Below are positions 1-4,852 of a stretch of 5,010 nt of DNA, one piece after another. Below the pieces are notes generated by a model. It ran no database searches. It saw only the letters and a program-made list of their open reading frames with translations, and was not told the origin of the DNA. Position numbers and translations under genes: made by a program. Numbering within the stretch: the stretch's first letter is position 1; each line of letters begins with the position of its first letter. Source of the DNA: JBHIBA01 sp046758845 (GTDB lineage Bacteria; UBA8248; JACPRG01; G963555815); the NCBI GenBank assembly GCA_046758845.1, contig JBHIBA010000336.1:1-5010 (forward strand), read 5' to 3'.

Positions 1-10
1 GAGCGAAGCG

Positions 11-17
11 AAAGGAG
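11..17 (+). promoter_or_regulatory. ribosome-binding site of the first CDS, next to a shared 11-nt leader motif
   Basis: AAAGGAG lies 7 nt before the ATG at 25. Immediately upstream, GAGCGAAGCGA (1-11) is identical to 592-602, which stands just before the ribosome-binding site of the gene at 615. The distances to the start codons are almost equal (13 and 12 nt). The window therefore probably opens inside another copy of the repeat seen at 514-612. Confidence 0.6.
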
Positions 18-24
18 AATCCGA

Positions 25-417
25 ATGGCTTTGGCTTCAGGCGTGGGAGATATCGTTGAGTTTCACCTGAAGGTCGCGCGGCAGATCACGGCCACGACGA
101 CCGACGCGCTTCTCTTCAAGGTCCCGTTCAAGTGTCGGATCGTCAAGGTGATCGGCGCCGTTGGAGCCATCGGCGGGACCGTCGATCCCACCGACGTGGA
201 TCTGATGATCGAGAACGGGACGACGGACATCTTGTCGGCGCAGATTGCGGCCGTGGACGCTTCGGCCATCGCCTCCGCGCCGGTCACGGGAACGGTGGCC
301 GCTGGCCAGGACGCCCTGGCGGAGGACGATGTGATCCACCTGGATGTGACCGTCACCGGCGGGACCAGCCCGACGGTGGATGACGTGGATGTCTGGGTCT
401 ACGCCGTCCGCGAGTGA
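25..417 (+). CDS. small beta-rich phage structural protein, function unknown
   Basis: The 130-aa product is rich in Val, Ala, Thr, Gly and Asp and has alternating hydrophobic stretches typical of a beta-sandwich. There is no signal peptide, membrane segment or catalytic motif. Regular pattern segments include residues 29-45 (LLFKVPF then CRIVKVIGAVG) and the C-terminal VDVWVYAV strand. A strong AAAGGAG ribosome-binding site at 11-17, 7 nt upstream, supports this ATG. Small all-beta proteins of this size often lie between the major capsid gene and the connector genes, where some decorate the capsid. The connector genes downstream make a capsid-associated role plausible, but I recognise no specific family. 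The stop TGA (415-417) forms the first bases of a hairpin that opens the following repeat element. The strongly periodic high-GC coding sequence makes the gene itself secure; the role is inferred from context. Confidence 0.75.
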   Translation: MALASGVGDIVEFHLKVARQITATTTDALLFKVPFKCRIVKVIGAVGAIGGTVDPTDVDLMIENGTTDILSAQIAAVDASAIASAPVTGTVAAGQDALAEDDVIHLDVTVTGGTSPTVDDVDVWVYAVRE

Positions 418-508
418 CCACGGGTCAGCGCGGATAGGCCGAGCGTGAGAGTCCGACGCTCGGCGAAAAGGCAAGCGGAGCTTGCCCAAAACGGAGCGGC
501 ACGTCGCC
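415..508 (+). repeat. hairpin repeat element, copy A (direct)
   Basis: Several stem-loops follow one another. TGACC-ACG-GGTCA (415-427) includes the stop codon of the preceding gene. A 9-bp stem (438-446 with 456-464) encloses the loop GAGAGTCCG. AAAA (466-469) is followed by GGCAAGC-GGA-GCTTGCC (470-486). A short GGC...GCC pairing lies at 498-508. The stretch aligns along its whole length with 4585-4680: the linkers cGGATwGG and cgaaaagg and the tail GGAGCGGC are conserved, while the big stem differs by paired changes on both arms (GCCGAGCGT here, GCCGGGCCT there). Read on the minus strand, the small hairpin is followed by TTTT and could act as a weak intrinsic terminator. No coding potential is evident. 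The structure is seen directly; the function is unknown. Confidence 0.75.
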
Positions 509-513
509 GCCGT

Positions 514-612
514 TTCGAGTTGCGGGTTGCGGGCTCTCGACTCGCAACTCGCAACCCGGAACCCGAGCGAAGCGAGCGTAACTCGCAACCCGAGCGAAGC
601 GAGAGGAACCAT
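514..612. repeat. second intergenic repeat: inverted arms plus direct repeats
   Basis: CGAGTTGCG (516-524) is the reverse complement of CGCAACTCG (543-551), and CGGGTTGCG (523-531) that of CGCAACCCG (550-558), so two overlapping stems are possible. ACTCGCAACCCG occurs at 547-558 and 581-592. ACCCGAGCGAAGCGAG occurs at 561-576 and 588-603. A further small stem, GCGAG/CTCGC, lies at 572-586. The right end supplies the GAGAGGA ribosome-binding site (601-607) of the next gene. GAGCGAAGCGA from this block is also found at 1-11 ahead of the first gene. The composition is unlike coding sequence and no reading frame here resembles a phage protein. It is a different repeat type from the hairpin element directly before it. 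Confidence 0.65.
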
Positions 613-614
613 AG

Positions 615-944
615 ATGGCAGTCACACCTTTTCCGTCATTCGAGGATTACATCTTTCGATCCACGCTGATCAGCGGAGCTACGGGAACCGGGAACGGCGC
701 CTGGGAGCTCGTCGCAGGGATGCGGACCCTCAACATCCATGTCAAAGGAATCGGCGCGGCCACGGTGACGGTCAACGGATCCAACGACCCGACCAAGCCC
801 GCGGATTCCGACCACGAGATCACGTTGGCCAGTATCACATCCGATGACATCGTGACGGTTCAGGGTCCGTTGCGGTGGATGAAGGCGCGGGTATCGGCCC
901 ACACCAGTGGGACGATCAATGCGTATCTGGAGGCCATAAACTGA
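615..944 (+). CDS. small beta-rich virion-type protein, function unknown
   Basis: The 109-aa product has no signal peptide or membrane segment. Its pattern is that of a compact beta-sandwich: an aromatic N-terminal segment (FPSFEDYIF), a W-containing strand near residue 30, then alternating strands with TVTVNGSND (about 49-57), a TSDD turn, and a closing W-K-A-R-V strand followed by SGTINAYLEAIN. The segment after WELVAGMRTLNIHV, with a GSND turn, resembles many small phage proteins that describe a surface or fibre-attachment domain, but I cannot name the family. The ribosome-binding site GAGAGGA (601-607) is 7 nt upstream. The stop is 1 nt before the start of the fibre-like gene, so the two are probably translationally coupled and may work together on the virion. 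This is a confident gene with an uncertain role. Confidence 0.75.
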   Translation: MAVTPFPSFEDYIFRSTLISGATGTGNGAWELVAGMRTLNIHVKGIGAATVTVNGSNDPTKPADSDHEITLASITSDDIVTVQGPLRWMKARVSAHTSGTINAYLEAIN

Positions 945-945
945 G

Positions 946-2244
946 ATGGCGACGACTCGGCTTTTGAGCAAATCGCCAAAGCTTCGCGCCTGGCCGATAG
1001 GCATAGTCCCGCCGTATCTCCTGCGGGATGTCCTCTTCGCCGCCCGCTTTGCAAACGGCGACTGGGCGGTGGGCCAGGGGAGCGGAACGCCCACGTTCAC
1101 CCGTGCGACAACCGCCACATACATCGACCCCGCCGACGGGTTGATAAAGAGCGCCGCCTCCGGGCAGGCCCGCTTCGAGCGCAATGGCCTCCTTATGGAA
1201 GGCCAGCGGACGAACCTGTTTCTTCATACGGAAGCATTAGACAACGCCGCTGGTTGGGGTTTGTCTAACTCAACAATTTCAGCAAATGCTGCTGTTGCGC
1301 CGGATGGAGCTGCAACAGCAGATAAAGTCGTTGAGAATTCCACAGCTTCCGTACAGCATGGATTTTCTAGTCTTGATCACACACGAACATCTGGTGCTGA
1401 CCAGGTTACGACCCTTTTTGCGAAAGCTGCTGAGAGAACTTGGATAATTTTAGAAGGCGCTCTAGGCGGGTTTGCCCGTCAATGGTTTGACATAGGAAAT
1501 GGCGTGCTCGGCACGTCCACCCAAAGTGCATCTGCCTCCGTTCTTGGTAGCAAGATAACTGCGCTCCCGAATGGCTGGTATCGGTGTGAAATGCGATGGC
1601 GAGAAACGAATCCAGGTACAACCGTCGCAGACCGTTTCTGGATAACCACAGGAGATGGTGTGCTCTCATACGATGGCGATGGCAGTTCGGGGGCCTACTT
1701 TTGGGGCATGCAGGTCGAAGATAACGTCTCCTTCGCCTCTTCCTACATCCCCACCACGACCGCTACCGTGACGAGGAACCAAGACAAGCTGACTTATCCT
1801 TCCGCCAACAACATCCTGGCGGCTGAAGGGACGCTGCACCTGGTCGGAACGACGCTTGGCTTGGCAAATGCGACGGCGTTTGACAGTCGAGGCAACCCAC
1901 GGACTGATGGCGTGGCGACGGAGCATAATCTTCTTGGGCATATCATAATGTCCGTTTTTAGCGGCAGCGGGGAAACTGGTTCGCATAATGAGACTTCGGA
2001 TGTCTATGTAGTCGATGTGCCAAAAGCACATGGCGTTGCTTGGGAAGTTGATAACTTTGGGAATTTTGTAAGTGGCGTTGAAGTTGGCACCGACACGTCC
2101 GGCGCAGCGCCTACAGCTCAGAACACAATGAATGTAGGGGACCGTTCACAGGGAATCCAGCCTTGGTATGGGCATCTCCGACACCTCATCATTCTCAACC
2201 GAAGGCTTTCTGAGGGTGAGGCAGGCCAACTCGCAGTGAGGTAA
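946..2244 (+). CDS. phage fibre/spike-like protein with carbohydrate-binding-like and LamG-like regions
   Basis: The 432-aa protein has the order of motifs common in phage tail or head-spike fibres. FTRATTATYIDPADGLI (51-67) and ARFERNGLLMEGQRTNLF (75-92) come first. A CBM-like beta region of about 92-260 follows, with an APDGAATADKV motif (118-128), LFAKAAERTW (157-166), NGWYRCE (209-215) and GAYFWGMQVE (249-258). Then SSYIPTTTATVTRNQD (265-280) leads into a concanavalin/LamG-like C-terminal region starting at EGTLHLVG and ending at GHLRHLIILNRRLSEGEAGQL (409-429). Such proteins usually bind host surface glycans; no hydrolase residues are recognisable. Its place before the connector genes suggests a head fibre rather than a distal tail fibre, which is inference. 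The possible ribosome-binding site GGAGG (929-933) is 12 nt upstream, so coupling to the preceding stop is likely. GC content falls to about 42-50% in codons about 92-245 and 325-400. Confidence 0.8.
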   Translation: MATTRLLSKSPKLRAWPIGIVPPYLLRDVLFAARFANGDWAVGQGSGTPTFTRATTATYIDPADGLIKSAASGQARFERNGLLMEGQRTNLFLHTEALDNAAGWGLSNSTISANAAVAPDGAATADKVVENSTASVQHGFSSLDHTRTSGADQVTTLFAKAAERTWIILEGALGGFARQWFDIGNGVLGTSTQSASASVLGSKITALPNGWYRCEMRWRETNPGTTVADRFWITTGDGVLSYDGDGSSGAYFWGMQVEDNVSFASSYIPTTTATVTRNQDKLTYPSANNILAAEGTLHLVGTTLGLANATAFDSRGNPRTDGVATEHNLLGHIIMSVFSGSGETGSHNETSDVYVVDVPKAHGVAWEVDNFGNFVSGVEVGTDTSGAAPTAQNTMNVGDRSQGIQPWYGHLRHLIILNRRLSEGEAGQLAVR

Positions 2245-2246
2245 AA

Positions 2247-2564
2247 ATGGCTGAGTTCTATCTCATCGCACCAGCGAAAAAGGTCCTGGACAACGCGGGC
2301 CTTCCCATCTCCGATCCACCGCCCGACGTGCCCTTCGATGTGCAGGGTTGGCGGCCGATCATCCATCTCGGTCGATGGGGGCTGATTCTGTGGCATTGCA
2401 ACGGGAACGCAACGGCGGATGACATCGATAATTGGGCAGGCCCGGGCCAGAAACATTGGGGATGGATACAGGGGACGCGTCCTGGACTCCCTTCTCTGGT
2501 GAAGATTGCCATTTTCGATGAGGTCTTCCGGGCGGCTGAGGCCAGCCACCGGTTCGCGGCGTGA
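2247..2564 (+). CDS. uncharacterised 105-aa phage protein
   Basis: I do not recognise this product. It begins MAEFYLIAPAKKVLDNAGLP and has a proline-rich turn (ISDPPPDVPFD, 21-31). A tryptophan-rich middle follows, with W at GWRP, GRWG, ILWHCN, NWAG and HWGWIQ (about 34-74). The C-terminus is helical and basic/alanine-rich (KIAIFDEVFRAAEASHRFAA). Many tryptophans plus a single Cys-His pair (WHCN) give no recognisable catalytic or metal site. There is no signal peptide or membrane segment. It starts 2 nt after the stop of the fibre-like gene, with GAGG (2238-2241) 5 nt upstream, so it is probably co-translated with it. It could be a fibre accessory or assembly protein, by position only. Codon use is GC-rich again after the low-GC end of the fibre gene. 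Confidence 0.65.
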   Translation: MAEFYLIAPAKKVLDNAGLPISDPPPDVPFDVQGWRPIIHLGRWGLILWHCNGNATADDIDNWAGPGQKHWGWIQGTRPGLPSLVKIAIFDEVFRAAEASHRFAA

Positions 2565-2662
2565 ACCTGGGGCCGTGTATCTGCTTTCGTTGGTGTCCTG
2601 CATTGCCTTGAATGTGTAGCGGGCGCGTACCTGGCGATTGCAGCGGATAAGGGCGCTATCTC

Positions 2663-2718
2663 ATGGCATCTAACATCTCAGAGCTCAATGCCTTGGTGGA
2701 CGGGAAGATCCAGGAGGG
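2663..2718 (+). pseudogene. 5' remnant of a second head-tail connector gene
   Basis: The ATG at 2663 opens MASNISELNALVDGKIQE, which matches the first 18 residues of the connector at 2831 (MANNISDLNALVDRKIQD) at 14 of 18 positions. The DNA matches at about 39 of 53 bases, and most differences are at third codon positions, so both copies evolved as protein-coding genes before one was cut. The leader is also similar, with AAGGG at 2649-2653. The resemblance stops at codon 18, where hairpin repeat DNA begins (2716). The frame then runs through the repeat for 33 codons to a TAA at 2816-2818. The 51-codon frame could be translated, but beyond residue 18 its sequence is just the repeat. I read it as a diverged paralogue or incoming allele truncated by the repeat, not as a functional gene. 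Confidence 0.7.
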
Positions 2719-2815
2719 GCGACGCGCCCCCGGCAGGCCGCGGGCCTGCACCGATTCGCGAAGCTATGCTTCGCTTTTTGCGCAGCCTCGGATTTTCAGG
2801 CTGCGCGAAATTGGT
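2716..2815 (-). repeat. hairpin repeat element, inverted copy
   Basis: Read on the minus strand this aligns with the 103-bp unit at the right end of the window. In + strand order the stem-loops are GGGGCG-ACG-CGCCCC (2716-2730), GCAGGCC-GCG-GGCCTGC (2733-2749), GCGAAGC-TAT-GCTTCGC (2758-2774) and a 9-bp stem (2780-2788 with 2798-2806) around loop CGGATTTTC, which is the complement of GAAAATCCG. The first stem matches that of the copy at 4585-4600 with one base missing from the loop. Compared with the tandem copies, the big stem is GCGCAGCCT/AGGCTGCGC instead of GCCAGCCT/AGGCTGGC, so both arms changed together. It truncates the connector remnant on its left and ends about 15 nt before the intact connector gene. 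Confidence 0.75.
2758..2779 (+). terminator. possible intrinsic terminator inside the inverted repeat
   Basis: A 7-bp stem GCGAAGC/GCTTCGC with a TAT loop is followed directly by TTTTT (2775-2779). This has the form of a short rho-independent terminator on the + strand, upstream of the connector gene at 2831. The stem is short and the T-tract is only five bases. Read-through or translation of the 51-codon frame across it could suppress it. The same hairpin in the other copies faces the opposite strand. Confidence 0.35.
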
Positions 2816-2830
2816 TAAGGCGACAGCCTT

Positions 2831-3556
2831 ATGGCTAATAACATCTCTGACCTGAACGCGCTGGTTGATAGAAAAATCCAGGACAAGGGCGCTTTTCTCA
2901 CCAGCGCCGACGTTGACGCCCTCGTCGTCGAGGCGGTGAAGCAATATTCCCGGTATCGCCCGCGGATCGTCGTGGAAGACGTCTCCGGAGACGGCGGATT
3001 CGACTATCCCCTGACGGGGGCCTCGGCGGTCCTGACCTCGTGGGAGAAGGGGTTCTCCGAGGTCGGCAAGCTGGTCTATCCGGTTGATGACACATCTCAG
3101 GTCGAAGCGGCTGTCGATGAGGACGATTTCGCCGTCATCACCAAAGTAGTGTCCGGCAGTCCAAACGACTATTTGCGTTTCCTGGCTGCCACGCCCTTGG
3201 CGACGAAGATCTTCCGGGTTTTTTATTCGGCCCGGCACGTCCTTGACGCCTCCTCCTCCACCCTTCCGCCCGCAGATGACGAGGCGCTGGCGAACCTGGC
3301 CTCGGCGCTTTGCCTGGAGGCCATCGCGGCCCGTTACCTGTCGACCAAGGACCCGAGTCTGGACGCCGACGTGACGGATTATCGTTCCCGTGCGGACGAG
3401 AGCCGGCGTCTGGCCGAAAAGTTCCGCCGGGCGTTCCTCGACCATCTGGGGATTCAGGACGCCGCGGCACCACCGGGCGCGGGCGCCGTCGTGGACACGG
3501 ACCTCGGATTTCAGTGGAGGAGGCCCTTTCTCTTTCATGGCAAACGGAACCGCTGA
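2831..3556 (+). CDS. head-tail connector (adaptor)-like protein
   Basis: The 241-aa product fits the pattern of phage head-tail connector/adaptor proteins, which dock under the portal and bridge it to the neck. An N-terminal helical region contains LTSADVDALVVEAVKQYSRYRPR (23-45) followed by VVEDVSGDGGFDYPL (47-61). A W-containing segment, TSWEKGFSEVGKLVYPVD (69-86), is followed by a beta part ending LRFLAATPLATKIFRVFYSARHVL (115-138). The C-terminal helical half has ADDEALANLASALCLEAIAARYLS (148-171), DYRSRADESRRLAEKFRRAFLDHLG (183-207) and a basic tail. This helix-beta-helix order and the following gp10-like and terminator genes support the call; the exact family is not certain. AAGG (2817-2820) is about 10 nt upstream and part of a small hairpin (AAGGC-GACA-GCCTT, 2817-2830) that touches the ATG, so initiation may be modest. 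It overlaps the next gene by 20 bp if that gene starts at 3537. Confidence 0.75.
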   Translation: MANNISDLNALVDRKIQDKGAFLTSADVDALVVEAVKQYSRYRPRIVVEDVSGDGGFDYPLTGASAVLTSWEKGFSEVGKLVYPVDDTSQVEAAVDEDDFAVITKVVSGSPNDYLRFLAATPLATKIFRVFYSARHVLDASSSTLPPADDEALANLASALCLEAIAARYLSTKDPSLDADVTDYRSRADESRRLAEKFRRAFLDHLGIQDAAAPPGAGAVVDTDLGFQWRRPFLFHGKRNR

Positions 3557-4061
3557 CGAGGAGAGGTCCCGCTTGGATTCCGAATTCCAGATCCAGACGG
3601 ACGCAACGGGTCCTGTGTTTCAGGAAGGGCAAGGAACGCTTCTCGACAACCTCCGGGAGGGGATAGAGCGCCTTGCCTCTTTTGCCCGCGAGGAGGTCCT
3701 CCGGCGGATTGGCCAGGCGAAACCCTATCCGCCCGTGTTCACGGGAACCTTCTTGGGATCGGTCGCGAAGTCGGTCGATCTCACTCCGGGGGATCAGGTT
3801 CGGGCGGCGATAGGAAGTCCGGTTGAGTACGGACCCGTCATCGAAGAGGGCCGCCGTCCCGGCCGATTTCCCCCGTTGGCCCCCCTCCGGGTGTGGGCGA
3901 GGGGAAGGCTCGGGGATGAAGGGCTCGCCTTCGTGGTGGCCCGCAAAATCGCCAGAGAGGGGACCCGGCCCCGTCACGTTTTCCGCAATGCCGCAGCCGC
4001 CGTCGAAGAGCGCGCTGAGACAACCATTGACGATGTCCTCCTCGAGGGTTTTGGGGAGTGA
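3537..4061 (+). CDS. HK97 gp10-like neck/tail-completion protein
   Basis: The product is 174 aa from the ATG. Its layout matches gp10-like proteins, which finish the neck or tail interface: a helical N-terminal part (LLDNLREGIERLASFAREEVLRRI, 35-58), YPPVFTGTFLGSVAKSV (64-80), a beta segment with IGSPVEYGPVIEEGRRPG (92-109) that is the family's typical 'Y...E.G' region, FPPLAPLRVWARGRL (111-125), a helix with VARKIAREGTRPRHVFRNA (134-152), and a closing helix. The ATG at 3537 overlaps the connector gene by 20 bp and has GGAGGAGG (3516-3523) 13 nt upstream, which is long. An in-frame TTG at 3573 has GGAGAGG (3560-3566) 6 nt upstream and lies just after the connector stop. That start would give 162 aa and remove the overlap, and conserved residues begin only after it. 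The family call is good; the start is undecided. Confidence 0.78.
   Translation: MANGTADEERSRLDSEFQIQTDATGPVFQEGQGTLLDNLREGIERLASFAREEVLRRIGQAKPYPPVFTGTFLGSVAKSVDLTPGDQVRAAIGSPVEYGPVIEEGRRPGRFPPLAPLRVWARGRLGDEGLAFVVARKIAREGTRPRHVFRNAAAAVEERAETTIDDVLLEGFGE
3560..3566 (+). promoter_or_regulatory. ribosome-binding site favouring a TTG start at 3573
   Basis: GGAGAGG is 6 nt ahead of the in-frame TTG at 3573-3575 and lies directly after the connector gene's TGA (3554-3556). It is better spaced than the site serving the ATG at 3537. It could support either the main start of the gp10-like gene or an internal re-initiation start. Confidence 0.4.
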
Positions 4062-4141
4062 GTCGGGCGGCGATGCGCACGCGGTAGGCCAGGCCTTCGG
4101 AGGTGTTGGCGACGCCCGGCGCCGCTTGGTGTGAGGGATGA

Positions 4142-4585
4142 ATGAGCTGGTCCGCGATCAGGAGCCAATTGAAAGCCGTTGTGGAGACGGTTCCTGGAAT
4201 TGGCGTCGTCCACGACTATCAGCGGTGGGAGATCGAGGCCGACAACTTCCAGACCCTCTTCGTCAGCGGCGGCCGGATCAACGTCTGGATGATCACCCGG
4301 GACGCGAGCCGGGAAGAGGAGTTCGCCCAGCAGCAGAACTACCGGCGACATCAGGCGCGGATCATCGGCTTGTACGCCTTGGACGACTCGGACGCCACGG
4401 AAAAGACCTTCTCCGACCTGTTGGAATCGATTTGCGACACGTTGCGCCAGAAAGGCGATTTGAACGGCGCGGCGGAAAGCTCTGGCCCACCCCAGGTCAA
4501 GAGGGACGATCACGCCCGGTTCGCGGGCACGCTGTGTCACTACGGCGAAATCACCCTCGAAGCGCGTGAGGATAGAACGTTCTAG
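4142..4585 (+). CDS. tail terminator-like protein
   Basis: The 147-aa product resembles small tail-terminator/tail-completion proteins that cap the head-proximal end of the tail tube. It has an N-terminal helix (WSAIRSQLKAVVETVPGIG, 3-21), then VHDYQRWEIEADNFQTLFVSGGRINVWMITRD (23-54) with the family-like 'V.DY.R' and 'IN.W.I.R' features. A strand RIIGLYALDDSDATEKTFSDLLESICDTL (73-101) is the usual central 'beta strand, Asp-rich turn, helix' stretch. A PPQ segment and a final strand pair GTLCHYGEITLEA (129-141) close it. Its position after the gp10-like gene agrees. The ribosome-binding site GAGGG (4133-4137) is 4 nt upstream of the ATG. An ATG at 4138 is in another frame. The spacer 4062-4141 before it is GC-rich and holds no gene I can support. 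The TAG stop (4583-4585) shares its last base with the first hairpin of the next repeat. Confidence 0.75.
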   Translation: MSWSAIRSQLKAVVETVPGIGVVHDYQRWEIEADNFQTLFVSGGRINVWMITRDASREEEFAQQQNYRRHQARIIGLYALDDSDATEKTFSDLLESICDTLRQKGDLNGAAESSGPPQVKRDDHARFAGTLCHYGEITLEAREDRTF

Positions 4586-4680
4586 GGGCGGACGCGCCCC
4601 GGCGGATTGGCCGGGCCTGAGAATACGAGGCCCGGCGAAAAGGCAAGCGGGGCTGGCCCAAACCGGAGCGGCATGTTGCC
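4585..4680 (+). repeat. hairpin repeat element, copy B (direct)
   Basis: The order of structures is the same as in copy A. GGGGCG-GACG-CGCCCC (4585-4600) begins on the last base of the preceding stop codon. A 9-bp stem (4610-4618 with 4628-4636) surrounds loop GAGAATACG. GGCAAGC-GGG-GCTGGCC (4642-4658) has one A-G mismatch. GGCA-TGT-TGCC (4670-4680) closes the element. The linkers (GGCGGATTGG, CGAAAAGG, GGAGCGGC) match copy A. The big stem differs from copy A at several positions, always with the matching change on the other arm. The last small hairpin holds the ATG at 4673 that would start the next CDS; copy A has ACG in the same place. Confidence 0.75.
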
Positions 4681-4852
4681 GACGACGCTCGGCGAGCTGG
4701 AGCCGGGGAAGGTGTACGAGTTTCCGGCTGGTTCCTACCCGGCGGATCAGTTCGAGCCGGTCGAAGATGAATCGGTGCAGGTCCGCGGCCTGCCGCAACC
4801 CGCCGGGGTTGAGCGCATTGGCCAGCCTGAAAATCCGAGGCTGGCAGAATAA
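4673..4852 (+). CDS. small phage protein, uncertain, with a repeat-encoded C-terminus
   Basis: From the ATG at 4673 the product is 59 aa. Residues about 1-35, including LGELEPGKVYEFPAGSYPAD and then FEPVEDE, look like real coding sequence: strong GC at third positions, and a 'PG..Y.FP' plus 'EPVE' layout seen in many very short proteins next to phage tail genes. Residues from about 35 onward are encoded by the first unit of the 103-bp repeat, and the TAA (4850-4852) lies in that unit. The native end may therefore have been lost. GGAG (4665-4668) is only 4 nt upstream, and both it and the ATG belong to the conserved repeat. In-frame upstream starts (for example 4607) would add only repeat-encoded residues. 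It is either a small intact gene or the 5' piece of a gene cut by the repeat array. Function is unknown. Confidence 0.4.
   Translation: MLPTTLGELEPGKVYEFPAGSYPADQFEPVEDESVQVRGLPQPAGVERIGQPENPRLAE

Noticed and set aside
445..847. Open frames covering the 415-612 intergenic block
   Set aside because: They translate the hairpin and direct repeats and run into the 615 gene out of frame. No protein-like pattern is seen.
2678..3538. Minus-strand open frame of 286 codons
   Set aside because: It is the antisense of the connector gene, with no ribosome-binding site or recognisable motif.
4062..4141. Possible small gene or regulatory RNA in the spacer before the tail-terminator-like gene
   Set aside because: It contains only short GC-rich palindromes such as GGCG-A-CGCC, no copy of the hairpin element, and no frame with its own ribosome-binding site and start.
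4138..4569. 143-codon frame from the ATG at 4138
   Set aside because: It overlaps the tail-terminator-like gene in another frame. Its sequence is Arg/Gly/Pro-rich without family features, whereas the frame from 4142 fits a known protein type.
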